Origin: JAWVYT01 sp964605205
GTDB lineage: Bacteria; Gemmatimonadota; Gemmatimonadetes; Longimicrobiales; RSA9
Reading direction: 5' to 3'
DNA length: 52,562 bases
Assembly (NCBI GenBank): GCA_964605205.1
Contig: CAZSBL010000007.1
Coordinates: 1 to 52,562, forward strand
Shown here one piece after another: positions 24,697 to 32,438 of this stretch (position 1 is its first letter; each line of letters begins with the position of its first letter). A model generated the notes under the pieces. The model had not been told where the DNA came from. It did no database searches and worked only from the letters and a program-made list of their open reading frames with translations. The position numbers and the translations under genes were made by a program.

Positions 24697-25973
24697 TCGT
24701 AGCGGAGCGCTTCCACCGGGTCGAGACGGGACGCTCGCCAGGCGGGGAAGAGGCCGAAGAAGACACCGGCGATGGCCGCCATGATCAGCGCGGCGATGAC
24801 GGCGCCGGGCTGCACGGCGGCGGGGATGGGCGTCAGGGTGCGGATCAGCCACGCGGCGCCCGCGCCCAGGAGCATCCCCACCACGGCCCCGACGGTGGTG
24901 AGCGTGGAGGCCTCGAAGAGGAACTGCCAGAGGATCTCCCGCCGCCGGGCGCCGATGGCCTTCCGGACCCCGATCTCCCGGGTCCGCTCGGTGACGGAGA
25001 TCATCATGATGGCGATCACACCCACGCCGCCTACCAGGAGCGCCACGGAAGACAGCCCGATCATGACGATGAAGAAGACGCCGGTGATCTGGTTGAAGGT
25101 GTCGAGGATCTGTTCCTGCTTGATGATGGCGAAGTCGTTCGGCTCAGCCGGCCGCAGCCCGCGCATGCCGCGCATGGCGCCGATCACCTGGTCCATGGCC
25201 TCCTGCTGGCTGGCGTGGTCGGCGGTGACCACCAGCACCCGCAGGAACGCGTCCCACGTCTTCAGGTGCTTCAGCGATGCGGTGTAGGGGATGACGGCCA
25301 TGTTCTGGTTCTCGTCACCGAAGATGTTGCCCCGGGGCTGGAAGATCCCGATCACGGTGAACGGCACGCCACCGATGCGGACCATGCGGCCCATGGGGTC
25401 GAGGGAGCCGAACAGCGCTTCTGACAGCCCCCGGGTCAGGATCACCACAGCCCGGCTGGCCGCGATGTCGGAGCGGATGAAGTTGTGGCCGGCCACGAAC
25501 TCGCCCAGGGTGAACTCGTCCCACCCCTCGCTCTCACCGGCAATGGTCACGCTGATGGGCTCGCCCCCGCCGGGAACCTCGATGTCGCGCCCGGTGATCA
25601 GCTCCACCACTGCGGTTCGGACGGCCGAAAGGTCTCGCAGCGCCTCGGCCTCCCGGGCCGTGACCTTCGGGAAGTCCTGCCAGGAGGGGCCGCCATCGTG
25701 GAACTGGATCTCCACGAAGTTGTAGCGGGCCACGATGAAGTTCTTCGGGCCCGCGGCTTCGATCCCCTCCAGCGCCTCGCCGCGGATCCCCGCGATGGCG
25801 GCGCTCATGGTCATGACCGTGGCCACACCGATGACGATACCGAGGATGGTCATGGTGCTGCGGAATTTGTTCGCCCGGAGCTGCTCGAGAGCGATGTAGA
25901 CGGCCTCGCGGACGCGCTCCACACCGCCGAGGAGGCGGTCGACGGTGGCCTGGACCAGGCGGAGGACGTCCAT
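24693..25973 (-). CDS. MacB-type ABC transporter permease (second of pair)
   Basis: The 426-residue permease has an N-terminal TM segment (TMTILGIVIGVATVMTMSAA) and a periplasmic domain of about 210 residues. Three C-terminal TM segments surround the signature SVTERTREIGVRKAIGARR. It ends in DPVEALRYE. This is the FtsX/MacB fold, which couples ATP hydrolysis to movement of substrate in the periplasm. Its start overlaps the preceding permease stop by one base (TAATG). The stop codon lies in a palindromic repeat. With its paralogue it probably forms a heterodimer. Confidence 0.88.
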   Translation of the reverse strand: MDVLRLVQATVDRLLGGVERVREAVYIALEQLRANKFRSTMTILGIVIGVATVMTMSAAIAGIRGEALEGIEAAGPKNFIVARYNFVEIQFHDGGPSWQDFPKVTAREAEALRDLSAVRTAVVELITGRDIEVPGGGEPISVTIAGESEGWDEFTLGEFVAGHNFIRSDIAASRAVVILTRGLSEALFGSLDPMGRMVRIGGVPFTVIGIFQPRGNIFGDENQNMAVIPYTASLKHLKTWDAFLRVLVVTADHASQQEAMDQVIGAMRGMRGLRPAEPNDFAIIKQEQILDTFNQITGVFFIVMIGLSSVALLVGGVGVIAIMMISVTERTREIGVRKAIGARRREILWQFLFEASTLTTVGAVVGMLLGAGAAWLIRTLTPIPAAVQPGAVIAALIMAAIAGVFFGLFPAWRASRLDPVEALRYE

Positions 25974-27214
25974 TATTCTGCCCTCAGCGCCACCACCGGG
26001 TCGAGCTTCGCTGCCCGCGACGCCGGGTAGAGCCCGGCCACCACGCCCACGATGATCCCCATGGCGGCGGCGATGGCGAGCCAGTGCCAGCCGACGGCGG
26101 CGGGCATGGGTGAGACGGCCTCCACCACCTTGGCCAGGATCAGTCCGAGACCGATGCCGATGGCTGCGCCGGCGAAGGAGAGTGCGCTTGACTCCACCAG
26201 GATCTGCATCAGGATGTCCCGGCGCCGGGCGCCGACCGCCTTCCGCATCCCGATCTCCCGGGTCCGCTCCACCACCGACATGAGCATGATGTTCATGATC
26301 ACCATCCCGCCCACCACCAGCGCGATACCGACCAGGGCGGGGAAGGCGATGAAGAGGATCCGGCTGATGTTCTGCCAGAAGCTCATGGAGTCTTCCTTCG
26401 TCTCGATCTCGAAGGTGTTGTTCTGGTCGGGCCGCAGCCGGTGCCGGACCCGCATGATGGCTTCCAGCTCCATCTCGAGGGCCGGCAGCACCTGCGGGTC
26501 GTCGGCCTTGACCAGGATCCCGTCCACCACGCCGCGGGGATTCGTGAGGCGGCCCATGGCGGAGCGTGCGGGCGCGATGGCCCGGTTGTCGAGGGACATC
26601 CCGAAGAGGCTGCCCTGCTCCTCCAGGATGCCGATGACCTCGAAGGCCGCGTTCTCGATCCGCACGATCCGGCCGAGGGGGTCGAGGGGGCCGAAGAGCT
26701 TGTCGGCGGTCTCGGAGCCCAGGACCACCACGTCCATCCCGGCCTCGTCCTCCAGCGGGCCGAAAAGCCGGCCGCGCGCCACCACCATCTCGCGGATCCG
26801 GAAGAAGTCGGCGGAGGCGGCCGTAAGGAGCACGCCGGTCACGGCTACGCCGCGGTCGGAGCGGGCATCCCGCTGGTTGTAGCTCTCGACGGCCACGAGG
26901 GCGGGGATGGAAAGCTGTTCTCGGATTGCCTGTGCGTCTTCCAGCTCGAGCCGGGGTCGGCGACGCCACTCGCGGCGGAGCTCGCGGCTGGTGTTCATCT
27001 GCACCGACGGCGTCCGGCTCACGGTGACGGTGTTGAGGCCGAAGATGGTGCTGGCGAAGTCCTCCTCCATGTACCGGTTCATGCCCTCCACGATGCTGAT
27101 GACCGCGATGAGGAACATGACGCCGATGATCACGCCCACCACACTGAAGAAGCTCTTCAGCTTCTGGGCGCGGATCTGCCCGAGCGCGAGGCGGATGGCT
27201 TCGCGAGGGTTCAT
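25973..27214 (-). CDS. MacB-type ABC transporter permease (first of pair)
   Basis: The 413-residue permease has a TM segment (VVGVIIGVMFLIAVISIVEG), a periplasmic domain and three C-terminal TM segments with SVVERTREIGMRKAVGARRRD. It ends in DPVVALRAE. It is paralogous to the downstream permease but diverged in the periplasmic part, as expected for two different subunits. The start overlaps the ATPase stop (ATGA). Confidence 0.88.
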   Translation of the reverse strand: MNPREAIRLALGQIRAQKLKSFFSVVGVIIGVMFLIAVISIVEGMNRYMEEDFASTIFGLNTVTVSRTPSVQMNTSRELRREWRRRPRLELEDAQAIREQLSIPALVAVESYNQRDARSDRGVAVTGVLLTAASADFFRIREMVVARGRLFGPLEDEAGMDVVVLGSETADKLFGPLDPLGRIVRIENAAFEVIGILEEQGSLFGMSLDNRAIAPARSAMGRLTNPRGVVDGILVKADDPQVLPALEMELEAIMRVRHRLRPDQNNTFEIETKEDSMSFWQNISRILFIAFPALVGIALVVGGMVIMNIMLMSVVERTREIGMRKAVGARRRDILMQILVESSALSFAGAAIGIGLGLILAKVVEAVSPMPAAVGWHWLAIAAAMGIIVGVVAGLYPASRAAKLDPVVALRAE

Positions 27215-27912
27215 GCGCCGACGGCTTCCTTCGTGACGTCGGTCTCGATGAGCCCGTCGCGGAGCGTGATGGTCCGGTGCGCGTGCTCGGCGATGTCGTG
27301 CTCGTGGGTGACCAGGAGGATGGTCTGGCCATCCGCGTGGAGCTCCTCGAACAGCGCCAGGATCTCCTGCCCGGTGACCGAGTCGAGGTTCCCCGTCGGC
27401 TCGTCGGCCAGGAGGATCGCCGGCTCGTTGACCAGTGCGCGGGCCACGGCCACACGCTGCCGCTGCCCGCCCGACAGCTCGGTGGGGCGGTGGTCCATGC
27501 GGTCACCCAGCCCGACCCGCGTCAGCACGTTCTCCGCCCGCTCTCGCCGCTCCCGGGACGGCGTGCCGCCGTAGATGAGTGGCAGTTCGACGTTGTGGAG
27601 AGCCGTGGCCCGGGGCAGGAGATTGAACGTCTGGAAGACGAACCCGATCTCCCGATTCCGGATCGCGGCCAGCTCGTCATCATCGAGGCCGGAGACGGCG
27701 GTGTCGTTGAGCCAGTATTCACCCGCCGAGGGCGTGTCGAGGCATCCGATCAGGTTCATGAGAGTGGATTTCCCTGATCCCGAGGGCCCCATGATGGCTA
27801 CGTACTCGTTCTTCCGGATATGCAGATCCACACCGGCGAGGGCGTGGATCGTCTCGGCCCCCATGACGTAGTCCTTCCGAAGGCCTTCGGTACGAATCAC
27901 CGCGTGTTCCAT
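27211..27912 (-). CDS. ABC transporter ATP-binding protein (MacB/LolD type)
   Basis: The 233-residue ATPase has Walker A GPSGSGKS at 42-49, a Q-loop (FVFQTFNLLP), signature LSGGQ at 146-150, Walker B ILLADE at 166-171 with D-loop GNLDS, and the H-loop THEHD. The sequence is of the LolD/MacB class that powers FtsX-like permeases. It lies between the macA-like gene (8 nt gap) and the permease genes (overlap). It is the only exporter ATPase in the window and might also serve the second operon. Confidence 0.93.
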   Translation of the reverse strand: MEHAVIRTEGLRKDYVMGAETIHALAGVDLHIRKNEYVAIMGPSGSGKSTLMNLIGCLDTPSAGEYWLNDTAVSGLDDDELAAIRNREIGFVFQTFNLLPRATALHNVELPLIYGGTPSRERRERAENVLTRVGLGDRMDHRPTELSGGQRQRVAVARALVNEPAILLADEPTGNLDSVTGQEILALFEELHADGQTILLVTHEHDIAEHAHRTITLRDGLIETDVTKEAVGA

Positions 27913-27920
27913 GTGCGTCC

Positions 27921-29210
27921 CTATTCCGTGGTGGTGTTCTGGTCGGTGCCGCTCACAGGTAGGACGCGCACCGGGTCACCTTCGTTCAATCCGCGGATGG
28001 CCTCGTACGGGCCGGCGACCACCGTATCACCGGCGACGAGCCCGCTGAGCACCTCGAAGTGCTCGCGGCCCGTGATGCCCACGTCCACGGCCACGAAATG
28101 GGCCTTGCCATCGCGGATCACGAACACGCCCTCGATGTCGTCATCCTCGTCGACCATCGTCTCGGCGGCGGCCTGAGCCTCGGGCTGCTCGCTCTCGAGG
28201 GCTTCGATGTCCTCACGCTCGCGGACGGTGAGCGCGATGATGGGGATCGCCACCGCCTGCGGCCGTTTCTCGGTGACGATCTCGGCCGTGGCCGAGAGGT
28301 CCGGCCGGATCGACCCCGGCGGGTTGTCGAGGGTGATCACCACCTCGAAATCCACGGCCTGGCTCTGCTGATTCATCCCCCGGGTATTCGGGTCGACGAT
28401 GGAGCTGTGGCTGATCTCGGTGACCCTGCCGTTGAATCGCTGGCGGCGGAAGGCGTCGATGGTAAGGGTGGTGCTGTCGCCGAGCTGGATCTCCGGCACA
28501 TCCGTCTCATCGACGCGGACCACGGCCTCCATGACCGACAGATCGCTGACCGTGAGCAGCAGGCTGCCGGGGTTGTTCATGGTCCCGACGATGGCGGTCT
28601 CGCCCTCCTCGATGTTGAGCCGGGTCACCACGCCGTCCATGGGCGCCCGGATCACGGATTTGGCCAGTCGGTCCTCGGCCTCCCGGAGGGCGGCCCGGGC
28701 TACCGCTACGCCGTGCTCGGCCGCCTCGTAGAGCGCCTGCTCGACTTCGGCCTGCGTGCGGGCCTGCTCGTACTCCCGGGGGCTCACCAGCAGCGTGTCA
28801 CGTCGGCGCATCTCCTCGGTCCGCTGCAGCTCCTGGCGGGCCTGCAGCATCGAGGCCCGGGCCCGGGCCTCCTGGGCCAGCGCCTGGCTGACCGATGCCC
28901 GCGCCCGGGCCACCGCCGCCTCGTACTGCGTCGGGTCGATTCGAAGGAGGATCTCACCGGCTTCCACGGCGTCGCCCTCCTTCACGAAGAGCTGCGTGAC
29001 CCGTCCCATGATATCCGACTGGACGTCCACGGCGACCCTGGGCTGGATCCAGCCGCTGGCCCGGACCACCGACTCGAGGTCCCGGGCTTCCACGGCGGCC
29101 ACCCGGACGCCGGTGGCGCTGTCTCTCCCCCCGGCGACGCTGGCGATCCCGGCGCCCGCGATCACCACCAGGGCGCCGATTCCCAGAAAGACCTTCGTCT
29201 TGTGTTTCAT
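27921..29210 (-). CDS. MacA-like periplasmic adaptor (HlyD/RND-type)
   Basis: The 429-residue adaptor has an N-terminal anchor (TKVFLGIGALVVIAGAGIASVAG), then the lipoyl-like half VDVQSDIMGRVTQLFVKEGD. A long helical hairpin (about 95-185) follows, the second lipoyl half VIRAPMDGVVTRLNIEEGE and a beta-barrel domain. Adaptors bridge an inner-membrane permease to TolC. It lies 6 nt from the upstream tolC and 8 nt from the ATPase gene. Confidence 0.9.
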   Translation of the reverse strand: MKHKTKVFLGIGALVVIAGAGIASVAGGRDSATGVRVAAVEARDLESVVRASGWIQPRVAVDVQSDIMGRVTQLFVKEGDAVEAGEILLRIDPTQYEAAVARARASVSQALAQEARARASMLQARQELQRTEEMRRRDTLLVSPREYEQARTQAEVEQALYEAAEHGVAVARAALREAEDRLAKSVIRAPMDGVVTRLNIEEGETAIVGTMNNPGSLLLTVSDLSVMEAVVRVDETDVPEIQLGDSTTLTIDAFRRQRFNGRVTEISHSSIVDPNTRGMNQQSQAVDFEVVITLDNPPGSIRPDLSATAEIVTEKRPQAVAIPIIALTVREREDIEALESEQPEAQAAAETMVDEDDDIEGVFVIRDGKAHFVAVDVGITGREHFEVLSGLVAGDTVVAGPYEAIRGLNEGDPVRVLPVSGTDQNTTTE

Positions 29211-29216
29211 GGTTGT

Positions 29217-30701
29217 CTATCCGTCCTCGGGGGTCGCCAGGTCCTGTCCGACCGCGGCTTCCAACGTGGTGAGCGATTCCTGGAACGCGTATACGTTGAG
29301 CAGGTACTCCCGGTCGGCCCGGGCCTTGACGGTCTCGGCCTCCATCAGCTCGAGGAAGGAGGCGGAGCCCACCCGGTACCGCTCCCGGGCAAGCCGGAGC
29401 TGGTTGTCGGCGAGCTCGGCGTTCCGCTCGCCCAGCTGCACCGACTCGTACGCCGAACGAAGGTCACGGTACGCGGTCTCCACGTCCGCCCGGATCCGAA
29501 GCTCTTCGGCCCGGAGCCGCAGCGCCGCGTCGTCGGCGGCGGCGCGGGCCGTCTCCAGCTGCGTCTGCCGGTTAAACCCCTGGAAGACCGGGACCGAGAC
29601 GCTCAGCGAGACGGAGATGGGCTCTGTGGTGAAGTCGAATGGGAACTGGTCGTTGGTGGCCAGGATCGACGCCCGCTGCGCGTCGTTGAGCGTAGTGGGG
29701 TACTGGGCGTCACAGTCCACGTTGGCCTGGGCCAGCTGCGCCAACAGCTCACAGAACTCGTGCTGAGAGCGCAGGTTCGCTTCCGCCTGGTCGATGAGGT
29801 ACTCATCGCTGCCCACCTTCCGGGTAAAGCCCGACAGCCCGGTCGAAACGCTCAGCGACGGCCAGTAGGCACTGCGGGCCATCCCCACCCCGGCCCGGGC
29901 GCTCTCCTGGCTGGCGCGCGCGGCCTCCAGCTGCGGCTGCGCGGCCATGGCCGTACGGATCAGGGAGCCCAGCTCCCAGGTCGGCTCGAACACCGGAACG
30001 TCCGAGGTCAGCCGCACTCCCCGATCCAGATCCACTCCCAGAATCTGCAGGAGGCGCGTACGCTGGTTGTCCAGCGCGGACCGGGCCTGGAGCAGGCTGA
30101 CCTGGGCACGGCCCCGTTCGACCTCCGCCTGCTGGACCTCGATGACCGTGGCCGACTCCACCGCGCGACGGGCCTCCGCCAGCGACAGGTTCGCTTCCGC
30201 TCGGTCCAGCTCCGCCCGGGCCAGGGCCACGGCATCCCGGTTCCGCAGTACCACCAGGTACTGGCGCGTCACGTTCGCCTCCAGCGTGCGGGCCGCCGCG
30301 TCGGTGCCGGCGAGAACCGCCCGCCGCGAGGCCTGCTGGCGGCCGAGCTGATAGAACTGGGAGCCGCTCAGATTCAGGTTCAGTCGGGCGCTGTAGCTGG
30401 AGTAGAGGTACGACGGGGGATCGCCCAGCCCGATGTCGCCGCTGGTGAACCCGCCGATCCGGGCCTGGCCGCCCGCCTGGTAGCTCAGGCCACCGCCCAC
30501 CGATGCGCTGGGCAGAAAGTCGGCGTACGCCGAGCGGACCTGCCAGTCCGCCACCGCCTCGTCGTTCCGCTGCGCCTGGTAGTCCGGGTTGTTCTCCATG
30601 GCCAGCGCCACCGCTTCATCCAGCGTCAGCGTGACCGGCTCCTGCGCCGCCGCCGCCGTGGCCGCCAGCCACAACAGCGCAGTGAATATCGTTCGTGTCA
30701 T
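29217..30701 (-). CDS. TolC-family outer membrane efflux protein
   Basis: The 494-residue protein has a signal peptide (RTIFTALLWLAATAAAAQ) and two outer-membrane-efflux repeats rich in coiled coil (DEAVALAMENNPDYQAQRND; then AQPQLEAARASQESARAG). It forms a trimeric channel for the adaptor and permeases that follow. I start at ATG 30701, which has GAGG upstream, rather than GTG 30713. It is first in a five-gene leftward operon preceded by an operator-like palindrome. Confidence 0.9.
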   Translation of the reverse strand: MTRTIFTALLWLAATAAAAQEPVTLTLDEAVALAMENNPDYQAQRNDEAVADWQVRSAYADFLPSASVGGGLSYQAGGQARIGGFTSGDIGLGDPPSYLYSSYSARLNLNLSGSQFYQLGRQQASRRAVLAGTDAAARTLEANVTRQYLVVLRNRDAVALARAELDRAEANLSLAEARRAVESATVIEVQQAEVERGRAQVSLLQARSALDNQRTRLLQILGVDLDRGVRLTSDVPVFEPTWELGSLIRTAMAAQPQLEAARASQESARAGVGMARSAYWPSLSVSTGLSGFTRKVGSDEYLIDQAEANLRSQHEFCELLAQLAQANVDCDAQYPTTLNDAQRASILATNDQFPFDFTTEPISVSLSVSVPVFQGFNRQTQLETARAAADDAALRLRAEELRIRADVETAYRDLRSAYESVQLGERNAELADNQLRLARERYRVGSASFLELMEAETVKARADREYLLNVYAFQESLTTLEAAVGQDLATPEDG

Positions 30702-30801
30702 TCGGTGCCTCACAGGCCGTATCCGGGATCTCGTGCGACCGTCCGCCTCCAGTACGCGCGGCGGGGTACTATTGTTTCCTCGGGGTCGTCGGGGCTTCGT
30801 C

Positions 30802-30821
30802 TTAGTGTACTGGTTAACTAA
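30802..30821. promoter_or_regulatory. TetR-type operator palindrome before the tolC-macA operon
   Basis: TTAGT (30802-30806) and ACTAA (30817-30821) frame a 20-nt AT-rich inverted repeat centred on GTTAAC. The overlapping TGTA...TACA element matches in 16 of 20 positions. It lies about 100 nt upstream of tolC in otherwise GC-rich DNA, where TetR-family repressors of efflux pumps usually bind. No regulator gene is adjacent, and the promoter boxes themselves are unclear. Confidence 0.55.
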
Positions 30822-30928
30822 TACACCAACTCAGTGACGGTGTCAAGAAGGCGCGGGGCGCGCTGCGGGGAGGTTGCGTCGAAGGTGTCAGGCGGGCCAG
30901 GCCCGGGCCCGCGGCGGGGGGCTGACGC

Positions 30929-31612
30929 TCAGGGGAGGGAGGTGCGCTGCGCGGTGAGCTCCTGTTCGGGGATATGGATGCGCAGGATGCGGTTCTGGTC
31001 GTCGACCCAGAGGGAGCGGGGGTCGAGGCCGTCGATCTGGACATCGAGGTGGTGAGCGGTGACCTGTTGGCCGGCGATCTCGAGGGTCTCGGTCCCGTGG
31101 TCGTGGACGCGGGCCGTGACCTGCCGGCTGTCGCGGGGGAGGATGACCGGGACGGTTCCGTCGTGAGTGCGCTGGGCGATGAAGTAGTGCTGGTGCGCGA
31201 CATCGTGGTCGATGACGATGGCGCCATCCTCGACGAGGAACTCGCGCATCCGTTCGGCGGCGTCGGAGACCATGGTGGCGCGGATGCGTCTCCCCGAAAC
31301 TCGGCCGGTGATACTCTGTCGGTTGTCGCCGGTGATCTCAATCTGATAGGCGGAAGCGGCGAGGGGAGTGCCGCGGAGCTGGACGACGGTGCGGATCTGC
31401 TCTCCGGTGTCGAGCACGATCCGGCCCTGGGCCACGGTGGTGGCGTTGGCACCACGGCCGCTGCGCCGTATGGTGAACGTCTCGGTGCCGATGTCGGAGC
31501 CGCGGATGTCGATGCGGAACGAGCCTTCATCGATGACCGTGGTCTGGGCGGAGGCGGGGGCGGTGACGAGGAGGGCACCGAGGGCGAGGGTAGTGGCGGC
31601 TCGGGACGTCAT
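30929..31612 (-). CDS. Secreted protein, unknown function
   Basis: The 227-residue protein has a clear signal peptide (SRAATTLALGALLVTAPASAQ), and GGAG lies 6 nt before ATG 31612. The mature part is a beta-rich domain beginning FRIDIRGSDIGTETFTIRRS. It has repeated strand patterns and several His (HDVAHQHYF, HHLDVQ). Proteins of this shape are common in Gemmatimonadota and related groups, but I know no function. It follows the creatininase-like gene by 73 nt on the same strand and may be co-transcribed. Confidence 0.7.
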   Translation of the reverse strand: MTSRAATTLALGALLVTAPASAQTTVIDEGSFRIDIRGSDIGTETFTIRRSGRGANATTVAQGRIVLDTGEQIRTVVQLRGTPLAASAYQIEITGDNRQSITGRVSGRRIRATMVSDAAERMREFLVEDGAIVIDHDVAHQHYFIAQRTHDGTVPVILPRDSRQVTARVHDHGTETLEIAGQQVTAHHLDVQIDGLDPRSLWVDDQNRILRIHIPEQELTAQRTSLP

Positions 31613-31685
31613 GAGAGTCTCCGTTCGGGTGTAGATTGGCGTACACTCGGGGCAGGGCCGGTGTTTCGCCTGGCGGGGCTGGAGG

Positions 31686-32429
31686 TCACAGGGTGTCGGT
31701 CTCCCGGTCGCGCCGGATGAAGACGGCCCGCCGGATGGCGTCGAGGATCCGTTGGTAGATGCGCCGGCCGGTTTCGGCAGTGGCGAGGGTCGGTCGGCCG
31801 ACGGAGCCGGTGCCTCCGGGCGGCGGCTTGGGCATGCCGCCGCGGATGTAGCGTCGGAACTCATCGGGGTCGAGCTGGAAGTCGCGAGCGCGATCCATCC
31901 GGACCAGGTCGGGGTAGAGGTGAAGCATGACGGAGGTCTCGGCTTCGCCGGCGTGCTCGGCCTGCTCCTGGCCATGGAGGAGGTCGTGGATGGGGACATC
32001 CCAGACGTCGATGACGCGAACGGTGGCCCGATCGGTGACGAGGGTGGCGAGCGCCTCGAGGTGTGGATCGTGGCGGTGGGCGGTGATGAGGATGAACTCG
32101 TCGACGCCGTGAGCCTCCCATGCATCGAGGAGCTCGTTGAGGCCGCGGTGCAGGGTCTTGCGTCCGAGTGACGCGGTGCCGGCGTAGGCCCGGGCGGTCA
32201 TAACATTGACGCCGAAGCCGAAGGTGGGTGCGCGCAGGACACCGAACTCGTGGGAGAGGTCGACGCAGATGCTGCGTGCGATCAGGACATTGCTGCCGAG
32301 GGGCAGGTGGGGCCCGTGCTGCTCGAGGGCGCCCACGGGAATGAGGAGCCGGGCGTCGCGGGCCAGGTGCGCGGCGACATCGATCCAGCTGAGCTCGTCG
32401 AGAGCCAGCGCCGTCTTTCGATCATTCAT
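31686..32429 (-). CDS. Creatininase-family protein with altered metal site
   Basis: The 247-residue protein has the creatininase/MftE amidohydrolase fold: LLIPVGALEQHGPHLPLGSN (E36 and H38), ASLGRKTLHRGLNELLDAW and HAGEAETSVMLHLYPDLV. Two normally fixed elements differ. The metal-binding Asp of LPLG-T-D is Asn47, and the NGHGGN loop reads TAHRHD (H118 kept). It may bind one metal or act on another substrate. The start ATG 32429 is only 9 bp from the divergent kinase start. Confidence 0.78.
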   Translation of the reverse strand: MNDRKTALALDELSWIDVAAHLARDARLLIPVGALEQHGPHLPLGSNVLIARSICVDLSHEFGVLRAPTFGFGVNVMTARAYAGTASLGRKTLHRGLNELLDAWEAHGVDEFILITAHRHDPHLEALATLVTDRATVRVIDVWDVPIHDLLHGQEQAEHAGEAETSVMLHLYPDLVRMDRARDFQLDPDEFRRYIRGGMPKPPPGGTGSVGRPTLATAETGRRIYQRILDAIRRAVFIRRDRETDTL

Positions 32430-32438
32430 GGCAACAAC

